A DNA stretch of 64,000 nucleotides from Corynebacterium sputi DSM 45148 (GCF_000427865.1 NZ_ATYV01000010.1:1-64000); one strand, 5' to 3'. Shown: positions 23,050 to 32,101, counted from the stretch's first letter. Numbers and translations are program-made. Notes: generated by a model not told the origin, from the letters alone.

Positions 23050-25353
23050 ATGACATCGCACTCCGATCAGCCAGACGAACTGGAGCAGATCCGGGCGGTC
23101 CCGGAGGTCATCCTCAAGGGGATCATCCGCATGGATAACCCCACTGAGGAGAAGATCCGCAGGAGCCTTCCTGCGCAGTACAAGAAGCTCGCCGGGGTGA
23201 TCCACCGACGCCTGATCGCTACCTCCACGGACGCATCCTCGGAGAGCAACTCCACCACCGGCGGTGCCCATGCGGCTCCCGAACCTGCTGACACCCAGGC
23301 TGCACCACACGTGAGCCCGTCGCAGTCGGAACAGGGGACGCAGTTCGCCACGTCCTCGACCGAGCGGACGTTCTCACACACGGCTCCGTCCCATGCCGCC
23401 CCATCCCAGCCGATGGATGTTCCGGATGAGGTGATTGAGGGGGAAGTGGTTGAGGAGGACGTCGTAAAGCAAGACGATGTACACCCCCAGCACGCAGGGC
23501 TGGATCCGGTGGCTGCGCAGTTCGCGGGTCTAGCCGGAGGCAGTGCCGCGATGTCGGTTATGGACCGCAGCAAGATCATCCCAAACTTCACCACGGACTA
23601 TTTCGCGCCGTACGACTTCGGCAATACCGGCGCTGGCGAAGACACGGTGAAGGTGCGCCACCGAGAGATCGGCGACCGGTCGACCGTTGAGGTGACCTGG
23701 GATCGGCCGACATGGGTCGAGGATGACGCGTTCGTGGTGTACCGAGTGGTTGCCTCTGACGGAGAGACCGATCAGTCCCCGGAGGCGGGTGAATTGATGG
23801 TGTCGATCGTGTCTGAGGGGTACGAGGAGGACGCCCCGACCGGGGTGGCGTTTCGGCATTATCAGGTGTGGATGAACGTCGGGAGCGATATGCGTTCCAC
23901 GCTGGATTCCCAGCCGACTCTCATTGGCGAAGACATCTGCATTTTCCCGGTACCCGGTGTCAGCCTTGAGGTTTCTCAGGGCGTGGTAGAAGGCAGTTGG
24001 GAGATCGTGCCTGGCTACGAGGAGATTCGCGTCTACGGCAGCGGTAAGGGAGACCGCGGCCGTGCCAACTCTCCGGAGTACCGCATTCACGGTGGGGTGA
24101 CGTACAAGAGTTTTGAGCACCGAGCAGTTCCTGGCGCCACGATGCGCTACATGGTCTTGCCGGTGGTGAAGTTCCGTGGCGAGCTTCAGGTAGGCACCCG
24201 CGGCGCCGTGCATGAGGTGTCTGTTCCCGCAGAGCTGACCAAAACTGAACTGGAGAGCTGCGCTCACGGCCAGGACATTGACGGTTCCGAGCGCATCTTC
24301 CTGTCGTGGTTTGCGCCCCGTGCGGGAGTCGTCCGCGTGTACTTGAGCAACCGGGCACCGGCAGCGGACTTGTCGTTCGCGCCGGTTCCTGTGGAGGCTC
24401 TCGCCCGCGATGAAGCGCTCGCCGAAGCCCGCACCGTGGAGGAGGAGCAGCCGGCAGACAGCCAGGTGGACCACAAGGCAATGTGGCCAGACGAGTGGGA
24501 CGAGGTGCATATCACCCCGGTGACGATCGTCGATGGCATGGCGGAAGTTGGCAGCACCAGCGTCCTGCAGCGAGTGGACACGATCCGCAACGCCACGCTT
24601 ATTGAGCGCACCGAAGAGCAGTTGATCACCTTCGAATGGCCCGCTGGGGCGACGATGGTGAAGATCGAGACTGCTTCCCTCGGCAGTGAGGATCGCTCCC
24701 ACCGCACCCATCGCGCCGAGATCGACGAGGACGAATACCGCCGCACCGGTGGCGTCCGGCTCAACCTCGATCCACTGGGGCAGACCGTGATTCTCACCCC
24801 GCGCAGCATCTACCGCGGCGAGGAAACCACCGCCAACGAGACGGTCCTGCACTACCGGGGACTGCGCCACTACCGCTACCAGCTAAGGGCGACGCCGCAG
24901 GGCATGATCGTGCACCTGTGGTGCGTGGGCAGGGATGACCAGAACCCGCCGCGGTTCCAGTTGGTCCACCACCCAGAGCGTTTCCCTTTGTGCATCGAGG
25001 ACAAGCAGGACCAGGGTGCAGGTGTGGTGGGTATCCAGCCAATGACGCCCGGCCAACAGCCCGGATTTAACGAGATCGGCGAGTTGATTACCCCGACCAC
25101 GCTGCCCGCCGGCCCGCCGCCGACTCAAGGCGAGGATCCGACGCAGATCGCCGCAGGTCGCCAGCCATGGATCGTGCCGATTGATGAGGTCCGCCGTATC
25201 GGTCAGAACCCGCAGTGGCTGCGCCTCTTCATCGTTGAGGATGACGCGCCATTGTCGGACGACGCCTGGGCCGTTGGTCACTCCCGCCGCATCGTCACCG
25301 ACGACGCTGCCGGCAGCCTGCTCAAACTGGTTCTCCCGGAGGGACAGGCATGA
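23050..25353 (+). CDS. Fibronectin-III-like scaffold protein
   Basis: 767 residues with no signal peptide or membrane segment. A helical N terminus (about 1-55) is followed by a low-complexity acidic linker and then repeated beta-sandwich-like units. The stretch TVEVTWDRPTWVEDDAFVVY looks like the B-C strands of a fibronectin type III domain, and similar W/Y-spaced units recur (FLSWFAPRAG, ITFEWPAGA). The ATG at 23050 was chosen for its AAGGA 5 nt upstream; the GTG at 23029 overlaps the previous stop but lacks a site. Cytoplasmic FN3-type repeats usually act as protein-binding scaffolds. The next gene overlaps by ATGA. Confidence 0.75.
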   Translation: MTSHSDQPDELEQIRAVPEVILKGIIRMDNPTEEKIRRSLPAQYKKLAGVIHRRLIATSTDASSESNSTTGGAHAAPEPADTQAAPHVSPSQSEQGTQFATSSTERTFSHTAPSHAAPSQPMDVPDEVIEGEVVEEDVVKQDDVHPQHAGLDPVAAQFAGLAGGSAAMSVMDRSKIIPNFTTDYFAPYDFGNTGAGEDTVKVRHREIGDRSTVEVTWDRPTWVEDDAFVVYRVVASDGETDQSPEAGELMVSIVSEGYEEDAPTGVAFRHYQVWMNVGSDMRSTLDSQPTLIGEDICIFPVPGVSLEVSQGVVEGSWEIVPGYEEIRVYGSGKGDRGRANSPEYRIHGGVTYKSFEHRAVPGATMRYMVLPVVKFRGELQVGTRGAVHEVSVPAELTKTELESCAHGQDIDGSERIFLSWFAPRAGVVRVYLSNRAPAADLSFAPVPVEALARDEALAEARTVEEEQPADSQVDHKAMWPDEWDEVHITPVTIVDGMAEVGSTSVLQRVDTIRNATLIERTEEQLITFEWPAGATMVKIETASLGSEDRSHRTHRAEIDEDEYRRTGGVRLNLDPLGQTVILTPRSIYRGEETTANETVLHYRGLRHYRYQLRATPQGMIVHLWCVGRDDQNPPRFQLVHHPERFPLCIEDKQDQGAGVVGIQPMTPGQQPGFNEIGELITPTTLPAGPPPTQGEDPTQIAAGRQPWIVPIDEVRRIGQNPQWLRLFIVEDDAPLSDDAWAVGHSRRIVTDDAAGSLLKLVLPEGQA

Positions 25354-27800
25354 CCGGAACCTCAATGTTCACCTACGCCTCCTTCAGCCGCGCCGGGGCT
25401 ACTGGAGGTTGGAGCGTCGGCGAACGCGCCGGTGATCTCACCGATGCGGAACTGCGCAGCCTGATCGAGTGGGTGCCCACCCGCTTGGACTCCGCTGACC
25501 CGGTGCCGAAGTACGCCTCCGCGCAGGAAATCAAGGCGCTGCCCAAGCGCATCGCGTGGTCCCTGGCTCCGTGGGGCACTGACCACGTGCTGTGGACCTC
25601 CGCGCCCGCAGGTGAGGACTCCACCGGTAGGGCCGGCAATGTCTTCTCCCGCGTGTGGGTGTTTCGCGCCTCTGGGACCCACACTTCCGGAATCAACCCG
25701 GCAGGGTTTCTCGACAGCCCGTCAGTGCAGTTCCCGTTTGGAGCTCGCGAAGTCAACGCTACTTTGTCGTCCCCCGGCACGGCGCAGGTTCCCGTCCCCG
25801 GTCAGGCAGCAGATGTCTCGGCGGTATGGGATCGCCTGCAGGAGGTCGAGGACATCGATCTGCAGTCTCTGCTCATCGGTCTGTTGGATGGTGTTGAGGC
25901 TGGACGGTTCGTCGTCCTCGCTGGTGACCGCCATCGCGCCGGGCTGCTGATCGCCGCGATGTGCGCCGTCTCTACTCCAGAGGGCGCCACCGACCTGACC
26001 TGGTCCACCATGGAACGTGCGAGGAGTCTGCGCCGCGCCCACGAGCACGGTTACCGGGTAGTGAACGTGCCCGGCTACGACCTCAATGAGGCGCGCGAGT
26101 TCCCTGGTGCACTGGTCATCGACCTGACCCGGGAACCGGAAATCGGTACCTACCGAGGCACCCCGACCCGTACCTCCACCGACGAGATCCCCGCGTCCGC
26201 CTGGTCCGCCTTAGTGCAGTTGTGGGCATATACGCGCCACGAGTCCCGGGATCCTGACCTCATTCCAGCGACTCCGGAGCGCCCCTGGTCGGTGGCGATC
26301 CCAGTGATCCGCGAGCGGCAGCTTCAGCAGGAAGCTAGCGATGCGTTGCTCGAACTCTTTTCGCGTGACGACGTCCCCATCAACCTTTCCGCCCTCCTCA
26401 CAAAAGACGACCTGCGGGCTTTTTTGCAGGATGTTCTGAGCGCAGCAGCCAGCGATAGCCGACCAGTGCAGACGGTTAATCGGTTGGACGTGCTCGCGAA
26501 GACCGGCGCCCTGCCTGCACAGGCCACTGACACCGTCGTGCCGGCCTTGTTACAAGCGGGCCTGGCTGACTTGGTGCTACACGATCCCATCTCCTTGGCG
26601 AACTCCACGCGAATTCCGGAGCAGGCCGTGCGGACCATGATCGGTAAGCTGCTGACCGAATCGCCGTCGTTCGCGGATCTGCTGCGCAGCGGGGACGGGA
26701 TGGCTCCGGAGTTGTCTGACTGGCTTGGGCTGAAGGACCTTGCCAGCACTCGCATTGCTGAGAACACCTCCAGCGCACCAATGGACTTCTGCTGCCACGG
26801 CAGAGAAGCCGCATTAATGGCGGCAATGGCATTGGGAGAGATCTCCGGAGCAACGACAGCAGACGAGCCAGTCGACGACAATCCGTGGGGAGATTCAGAG
26901 CCGGTCCACCGCACGAACCACGAGGTAGAGGGATGGGGCGGTGACCCTGCCGACGACTGGGGATCCCTGGATCAGCCCGCGGAAGCGGCACCCCTTCAGG
27001 AATCGCGGGCGAACCGGTTGGCCATCCCCGGCATTACCGTCGCCTTCGGACTCAACTCATTGCAGTCATTGATTCCTGAGCCATCCGAGCGCCTAGCTGA
27101 CATCATCCGTTCAGCGGTGGACTACCTCCGTCAAGAAGACCGCCACCTCCTCACCGAGGGACCGTGGCACTGGCTGTTCGACACCCCCGATGCATCCCAC
27201 AATCTCCCCGTTGAGGAGGTGGGAGGGATGAGGTGGCAGGAGACCTCGGGAAGCGAGGAGTGTGTCACCGACATCGTTGACGTGGAGCTGCGCCGAGTCT
27301 CCGACGAAGAACTCTCAAAGATCGCCCAGTACCCCAGGCTCGATTGGTGGGGCTTCTGGTCACGGGAGATTTGGCCCGGTACGACCGAGCCAGAGATGCT
27401 CGGCCGGTCCTTCGAGATCCTCTTGCGAGAGGGAGCGGACCGCGATCCGCAGTTGCTGCATGCGCAAAACGCCATTCTCGCAATGGGAGCCGCGACGCAG
27501 TTGGTGGAACCGGCGAGCCAGTTGGCGCTGGTACTGCCGTGGTGGCGCTACCGTGCGATCGGGCCGGAGCGATTGGAAGAAATCGCTCGGATTAGCGCTG
27601 GAATCGTCTCTCATCAGCGTCCGGACTTCCGCGAACAACACACAGAAAACTACGACGGAGTGCCGGAGGTGGTGCTCCAGATCGGCCGGGCAGTGATGCA
27701 ACTGCTCCCGTCGGAGGACGCTGACCCCAGGGACCGCAGGCGCAGAGAACACGGCCGCTGCAGTGACCGGCTCACCGGCCGGAACACGGACAGGAAGTAG
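25350..27800 (+). CDS. GTPase-associated protein 1 (GAP1-N2-like) family protein
   Basis: 816 residues. The N-terminal part (FTYASFSRAGATGGWSV, then DLTDAELRSLIEWVPTRLD, then HVLWTSAP) resembles the GAP1-N2 domain of 'GTPase-associated protein 1', a family found beside bacterial P-loop GTPases. This fits the GTPase two genes downstream. A central helical part is followed by a disordered linker with NPWGD, GWGGD and DDWGS motifs (about 509-537) and a C-terminal domain. No signal peptide or membrane segment. The role is unknown; the family is thought to work with its GTPase. The family call is from remembered resemblance and needs a profile check. Confidence 0.7.
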   Translation: MTGTSMFTYASFSRAGATGGWSVGERAGDLTDAELRSLIEWVPTRLDSADPVPKYASAQEIKALPKRIAWSLAPWGTDHVLWTSAPAGEDSTGRAGNVFSRVWVFRASGTHTSGINPAGFLDSPSVQFPFGAREVNATLSSPGTAQVPVPGQAADVSAVWDRLQEVEDIDLQSLLIGLLDGVEAGRFVVLAGDRHRAGLLIAAMCAVSTPEGATDLTWSTMERARSLRRAHEHGYRVVNVPGYDLNEAREFPGALVIDLTREPEIGTYRGTPTRTSTDEIPASAWSALVQLWAYTRHESRDPDLIPATPERPWSVAIPVIRERQLQQEASDALLELFSRDDVPINLSALLTKDDLRAFLQDVLSAAASDSRPVQTVNRLDVLAKTGALPAQATDTVVPALLQAGLADLVLHDPISLANSTRIPEQAVRTMIGKLLTESPSFADLLRSGDGMAPELSDWLGLKDLASTRIAENTSSAPMDFCCHGREAALMAAMALGEISGATTADEPVDDNPWGDSEPVHRTNHEVEGWGGDPADDWGSLDQPAEAAPLQESRANRLAIPGITVAFGLNSLQSLIPEPSERLADIIRSAVDYLRQEDRHLLTEGPWHWLFDTPDASHNLPVEEVGGMRWQETSGSEECVTDIVDVELRRVSDEELSKIAQYPRLDWWGFWSREIWPGTTEPEMLGRSFEILLREGADRDPQLLHAQNAILAMGAATQLVEPASQLALVLPWWRYRAIGPERLEEIARISAGIVSHQRPDFREQHTENYDGVPEVVLQIGRAVMQLLPSEDADPRDRRRREHGRCSDRLTGRNTDRK

Positions 27801-27808
27801 GGAACACA

Positions 27809-28765
27809 ATGGTCATGAAGTCCTTGAACCCCGGTGGTGCGATCACGATGCCTGCCACCGGCATGTTCCAGATCAGGGCCCACGCTCTGGGTACCGGAGA
27901 GCCGGTGCGCCTGGTCGTTGACGGCCAGGCGCAGCTCAACCAGGTTGATGCAGCGACGGTCAAAGTCCTCCAAGTTACCGGTGACCTGCGGTTGTTGGTC
28001 GCTCCTGCTCGGGGTGGAGAATTCGGCCCCGGCGCCTCGGCACAGATAGTGCTGAGCAGGGGACGGCCGGGCACCGACGCCGCCGAAGGTGTGGAGCTCC
28101 CGCCGATCTCACTCGACGGTAGATCCGAAGCGGCCGCTGGCACCGTCTCCTTGCAAGGCGCACTCCTCAACGTCCGGGCCGCTACCGGAAACGAAACGAA
28201 CCTGGAGGGCCCCGCGTCGACCGTCGGTGCTGCATTGCGCTCGGCATTCGACTCCCAGGGTGTGCACCCGCCCTCGGGACTGGCATTGCGGCTGCACCTG
28301 GATCGTTCTGCGTCGATGTCCGTTCCCGCGGTTCGTGAACATCTCGATACCGCGGTGAGCATCGTCGTGGGAGCGGCGAGCATCGCCTGCTCCGGAGGAA
28401 CCGTCACGCTGGTGACGGACGGCTCCGAATCAGTCCTCGCAGGACCTGCAGCGCTTCCCGACGCAGTGACAGCCGCCTCCGCCGAAGCCATACGCCGAAT
28501 CGGTGGCGGTGAGAACATCGGCAGCGGCAGGGCAGCGCTGACGTTTGTCATCTCGGACTCGGCTCCGGCCGCAGTCGTCGAGGGCACCTCAAATGCCGTT
28601 TCGCTGGTCCTCGGCAATCAGCCGCGGCCGCGCCACCCGATGGTCGTCACTGTCGACGAGAATGTCCGAGCGTCCTTGGAGACAAAGCGCCACGACGCCA
28701 TTGGTGAGATCGTCGACGCCGTCGTCGCCGCAACCCGGAACACCGCCAAGGAGAACCACGCATGA
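27809..28765 (+). CDS. Cytoplasmic vWA-like protein
   Basis: 318 residues with no export signal. The first 100 are beta-rich (NPGGAITMPATGMFQIRAHA). The second half looks like a vWA fold with a MIDAS motif DRSAS (Asp165, Ser167, Ser169) after LALRLHL and a later LVTDGSE that could supply a further ligand Asp. The site could therefore be functional, unlike many degenerate vWA copies. A beta-sandwich plus vWA layout recalls TerF-type proteins, but I see no clear TerD signature. A purine-rich GGAAGTAGGGA site precedes ATG 27809; an in-frame ATG at 27815 is an alternative. The stop overlaps the GTPase start (ATGA). Confidence 0.7.
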   Translation: MVMKSLNPGGAITMPATGMFQIRAHALGTGEPVRLVVDGQAQLNQVDAATVKVLQVTGDLRLLVAPARGGEFGPGASAQIVLSRGRPGTDAAEGVELPPISLDGRSEAAAGTVSLQGALLNVRAATGNETNLEGPASTVGAALRSAFDSQGVHPPSGLALRLHLDRSASMSVPAVREHLDTAVSIVVGAASIACSGGTVTLVTDGSESVLAGPAALPDAVTAASAEAIRRIGGGENIGSGRAALTFVISDSAPAAVVEGTSNAVSLVLGNQPRPRHPMVVTVDENVRASLETKRHDAIGEIVDAVVAATRNTAKENHA

Positions 28766-29784
28766 CCACCCCCACCACCTACTCCGCGGTGACTCGGTGC
28801 CCGTGGACCTTCAAGCCCTTGTCGGACCCTACGGCGGCACAGAGCGAGTACACCGGACGCGACCTGCCCCAGGGCTGGGCGAACTCCGGATCCGTGTGTA
28901 TCGCGATGGCTGGCGCACGTGCTTCAGGAAAGAGCCTGTACATCGCGGTCCTGGTCAAGCAGCTCCAGCAGTTGGCGGAGAAGCACGGCCGGGTCGTAGT
29001 GCCTGCCGACGCCTCGACCGAGGAGCGCTACCGCGAGCATTACGAGGAACCCCTCTTCGAGAAAATGGGCCTAATGCCGCCGACTCCCAGCCACGCGGCC
29101 GCCGACGCTTATCAGCGCGATCCGCTGATTTTCAACCTTGGTGACTGGGACCTTGGCGACGGACACGGAACCCGGCCGTGGTTCCTGGTACTGCGAGACG
29201 TTGCCGGTGAGGACCTGGAGTCCCCGCCGGATGATGTCTCTGACCTAGAGTTCTTCCGCGATGCCGATGAGGTGGTGTTCCTCTTCGATCCGCTGAAGGT
29301 CTCACAGATCCGCAATTACCTGCAGGGCATCATCCCGGAGCACCAGCTCGGTGGCGATCCGGTGAAGGTGCTGGACAACCTCTTCCGCATCCTCGGGCAG
29401 GCGCGCCCGAACCTGGCGATCACGCTGTCGAAGTTCGACACCCTCCAGAAACTGGAAGAGGTCCCCGACGCCAAGTGGGCCCGCATGATGGGCAACTACG
29501 GTGCCGCGTACCGGCGCGACACTGGCTTCACCTACAACCGAGTCGACCAGGATCTGCTGAACATCGAGATCCGCAGCATGCTGATGTGGCTGCAAGCGCA
29601 GCGCCTCGTCTACACGATCGACTCTCGGTATAACGGTCAGCCGTCGAGCGCCTACCGGTTCTTCGCGACCTCTGCGCTCGGCGCCGCCCCGCAGGGATCG
29701 CACCTGCACCGCAGCGGCATTGCCCCGTTCCGGGTTCTTGATCCGGTGCTGTGGCAGCTCGCTGAACGGGGACTATTCCGCTAG
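28762..29784 (+). CDS. P-loop GTPase of the vWA/tubulin-like cassette
   Basis: 340 residues. Walker A is GARASGKS at 51-58; a switch-II/Walker B-like RDVAGED is at about 144-150; an NKxD-like SKFD (in TLSKFDTLQ) and a SAL-like TSALG complete a TRAFAC-type GTPase set, with Ser in place of Asn in the base-recognition motif. A CPW motif stands near the N terminus. It resembles the 'double-GTPase 2' type of domains seen beside GAP1 proteins, though only one G domain is visible. The start overlaps the preceding vWA-like gene. It is the last gene of the operon and meets the TPR gene tail to tail with 11 bp between stops. Guanine specificity is inferred. Confidence 0.8.
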   Translation: MTTPTTYSAVTRCPWTFKPLSDPTAAQSEYTGRDLPQGWANSGSVCIAMAGARASGKSLYIAVLVKQLQQLAEKHGRVVVPADASTEERYREHYEEPLFEKMGLMPPTPSHAAADAYQRDPLIFNLGDWDLGDGHGTRPWFLVLRDVAGEDLESPPDDVSDLEFFRDADEVVFLFDPLKVSQIRNYLQGIIPEHQLGGDPVKVLDNLFRILGQARPNLAITLSKFDTLQKLEEVPDAKWARMMGNYGAAYRRDTGFTYNRVDQDLLNIEIRSMLMWLQAQRLVYTIDSRYNGQPSSAYRFFATSALGAAPQGSHLHRSGIAPFRVLDPVLWQLAERGLFR

Positions 29785-29795
29785 ATCGGGGCGAC

Positions 29796-31403
29796 TTACC
29801 GCTGGAGTCGGCTTCTGGCGGTCTCGGCGAGGTCGGTCAGATCGAAGCGGCTGAAGGTGTCATAGGCGATCTGGAAGTATTTCTGGGACGTCTCACCCGG
29901 TTCAGGCTGCGGCAGATCCGACTTCGCCATAACTCGGCCTCGTTCCAGCGCGAGCTTTCCGTAGGCCTCTGCTTCCCGGGCGTCATGGAGGTTCTGCGCG
30001 GGGAAGTGCTTCAGCACGCGGTCGAAGCAGTCCACCGCACCATCAGGCCGACCTGCGAATGCCCAGGACCGGCCAAGGTTGAGCAATGCGTCCGAGTACA
30101 GCGGAAGATCCCGGACCTGGCGGGCACGGGCAGAGATGTCCGTGAACCGGTCGTGAGCCTCCCGGTAATTTCCGGCGAAGGCCAAGTCCATTGCCTTGGC
30201 CAGGCGGCAGCGCAGGACCTCCACCTCATTGCCAACAGAACGGAAGTCCGCCTCTGCACCGTCGAGCAACTGCTTGCGGATGCGCTCGGGCCCAGGAACC
30301 CGGTTGAGTAACCCCGCCAGTTCCGAGGCCAGGTTTGCCCGCAGTACCGGCGAACTGATCGATGTGATGAAGTTCGCCGCTTCGACCACGACATTGCGAA
30401 GCGTCGGCGACGACGGCAGGCACAACTGCACCCGGCCCAGCCAACACCGGCCGATGAGGTCGTCCCCCGGCCCATCCGGGAATCCATGGGCCTCGATCAG
30501 GTAGCGGAATCTCCAGTCCGCCTCGTGGACGGAACCGGCGGCGATGTTCTCCAAGGCGGTATCGAAGACTGCGGTCCAGTGCTGGTCGAAGGTCTCGGAA
30601 ATTGCGGTCCCGGCTGCGGCTTTGTTCGCCGGGTCTGCCATCGCAGCGACATCGGCAAGCAGTTCTGCGTACAGCTCCGACGCAGCCTGGTGCGCAACGG
30701 TCGTGCTTCCCGACGTATCCATCCCTACATCCAGCACCGCCAATATCGATTCTGGATCGGGGGAGTAGACCTGCTCCTGCTCCGCAGTTGCGTCGCCTGA
30801 GGTGTCAGTGGAGTCGTCCTCGATGGGTTCAGGTTCCTCGACTACCGAGTTCAGGTCCGGTTCGGAGAAGAACTCGGTGGAGGGGAGGGGGGCGTCGGGA
30901 AGCGCAGTTTCGAGAGGCGCGTCATCGAACATGACCTCGCCAAGAGAAGCGGCCTCCATCAGCAGGGCCTCAGCGCGGGCGGGATCCGACTCGGCGTAGG
31001 CCGCGGCGACGGCGCGGTAGTCAGTGGCCGCTTCCTCGATATTGCCGGCGGCGCGGTGGACGTCTGCGGAGATCTCCAGACAGCGCAGGCGAAGGTCCGC
31101 GTCCCCGCGCAGCAGCCCCACGACGGCTGCCCGGTAGAGGTCGATTGCGGCCGCTTCCGGGTCGGAGACCAAGGAATTCAGGCCCAGGCGTTCGTACAGA
31201 TCGCCAAGCAACTCCAGTTCGCGACGATCCCCAGGGAACGGCTCTGAGGGGCGCAGAGTCGACACCGCATCGCGAAGGCGCTGATCGAGCTCCCCGCAGG
31301 ACAGGTCCACTTCGGCAGAATCAAGGTGAGCCAGGACAGACTCCACCGTCGCTACGCGCGCGGCAGAGGAGCCGGTACCGGCGGAATCGACATCATGGTT
31401 CAC
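29796..31403 (-). CDS. TPR-repeat protein
   Basis: A 535-residue, mostly helical protein with tetratricopeptide-like repeats in two blocks: about residues 40-150 (YERLGL, DLYRAAVVGLLRG, ATDYRAVAAAYAES) and 330-535 (ALLNLGRSWAFAGRPDGAVD, FDRVLKHF), separated by an acidic disordered stretch. TPR arrays bind other proteins. It is convergent with the GTPase gene (11 bp gap), so it may belong to the same system. The GTG at 31403 was preferred because TAGACT ends 7 nt before it, as for a leaderless message; an in-frame ATG at 31466 would add 21 residues but has neither a Shine-Dalgarno nor such a box. Confidence 0.7.
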   Translation of the reverse strand: MNHDVDSAGTGSSAARVATVESVLAHLDSAEVDLSCGELDQRLRDAVSTLRPSEPFPGDRRELELLGDLYERLGLNSLVSDPEAAAIDLYRAAVVGLLRGDADLRLRCLEISADVHRAAGNIEEAATDYRAVAAAYAESDPARAEALLMEAASLGEVMFDDAPLETALPDAPLPSTEFFSEPDLNSVVEEPEPIEDDSTDTSGDATAEQEQVYSPDPESILAVLDVGMDTSGSTTVAHQAASELYAELLADVAAMADPANKAAAGTAISETFDQHWTAVFDTALENIAAGSVHEADWRFRYLIEAHGFPDGPGDDLIGRCWLGRVQLCLPSSPTLRNVVVEAANFITSISSPVLRANLASELAGLLNRVPGPERIRKQLLDGAEADFRSVGNEVEVLRCRLAKAMDLAFAGNYREAHDRFTDISARARQVRDLPLYSDALLNLGRSWAFAGRPDGAVDCFDRVLKHFPAQNLHDAREAEAYGKLALERGRVMAKSDLPQPEPGETSQKYFQIAYDTFSRFDLTDLAETARSRLQR

Positions 31404-31500
31404 CGGAGCGAGTCTACCGTCCGAACGAGACTGAATCGCCCACCTCGACTCGCAGACCCTGGACATGACTGAAATCGCAGGCAGTGTGCTGTATGCCTCT

Positions 31501-31529
31501 TTGTCCTGAGGGCGTGAATGGGTTAGGCT
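31501..31529 (+). promoter_or_regulatory. Candidate rpsL promoter
   Basis: TTGTCC at 31501-31506 and TAGGCT at 31524-31529 have a 17-bp spacer. The resulting leader of about 190 nt runs to rpsL; no other gene is seen in 31467-31727. Confidence 0.5.
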
Positions 31530-31727
31530 TGATCATTAGTCCCAAGAGTGTTTGGGAATGTCAGACATCACCCGGTAGGCCAGCGAGAGCGGCTGACTGG
31601 GTTTCGCGCGTTCTGAAACATGCTGTGATCAGCAGGTTTCATTGATGCGGGTGTCAGGAGAAACGATGCAGACCTGCACGTGGCCGGGAGGTCGGGTGCG
31701 CTGGTCTAACCAGAAGAAAGTCGGTTC

Positions 31728-32099
31728 ATGCCAACTATCCAGCAGCTGGTCCGTAAGGGCCGCCACGACAAGAAGAAGGCGACTTCGACCGCCGCGCTGA
31801 AGGGTTCCCCCCAGCGTCGTGGCGTGTGCACCCGCGTGTACACCACCACCCCGAAGAAGCCGAACTCCGCTCTCCGTAAGGTCGCGCGTGTTCGCCTGAC
31901 CTCCGGAATCGAAGTTTCCGCATACATCCCGGGCGAAGGCCACAACCTGCAGGAGCACTCGATGGTGCTCGTCCGCGGTGGTCGTGTGAGGGACCTTCCG
32001 GGTGTCCGCTACAAGATCGTCCGTGGATCCCTCGACACCCAGGGTGTCAAGGACCGCAAGCAGGCCCGTTCCCGCTACGGCGCGAAGAAGGAGAAGTAA
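31728..32099 (+). CDS. rpsL: 30S ribosomal protein S12, with Arg88
   Basis: S12 lies at the decoding centre and tunes accuracy. The 123-residue sequence is otherwise ordinary ([16 protein letters not shown], then [13 protein letters not shown] with Lys43 intact). The loop usually read as GGRVKDLPG is GGRVRDLPG here: codon 88 (31989-31991) is AGG. Lys88 to Arg is a well-known streptomycin-resistance change in Mycobacterium tuberculosis, and the AAG to AGG change is the same single base. AGG is also rare among the Arg codons of neighbouring genes. The ribosome-binding site is weak (AGAAAG). rpsG follows after 2 nt. Confidence 0.97.
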   Translation: MPTIQQLVRKGRHDKKKATSTAALKGSPQRRGVCTRVYTTTPKKPNSALRKVARVRLTSGIEVSAYIPGEGHNLQEHSMVLVRGGRVRDLPGVRYKIVRGSLDTQGVKDRKQARSRYGAKKEK

Positions 32100-32101
32100 G
32101 A

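Noticed and set aside
12068..31403. The vWA/tubulin-like cassette as a recent mobile island
   Set aside because: No integrase, tRNA, direct-repeat ends or clear change of base composition was seen at either border. The IS end at 1-285 is far away.
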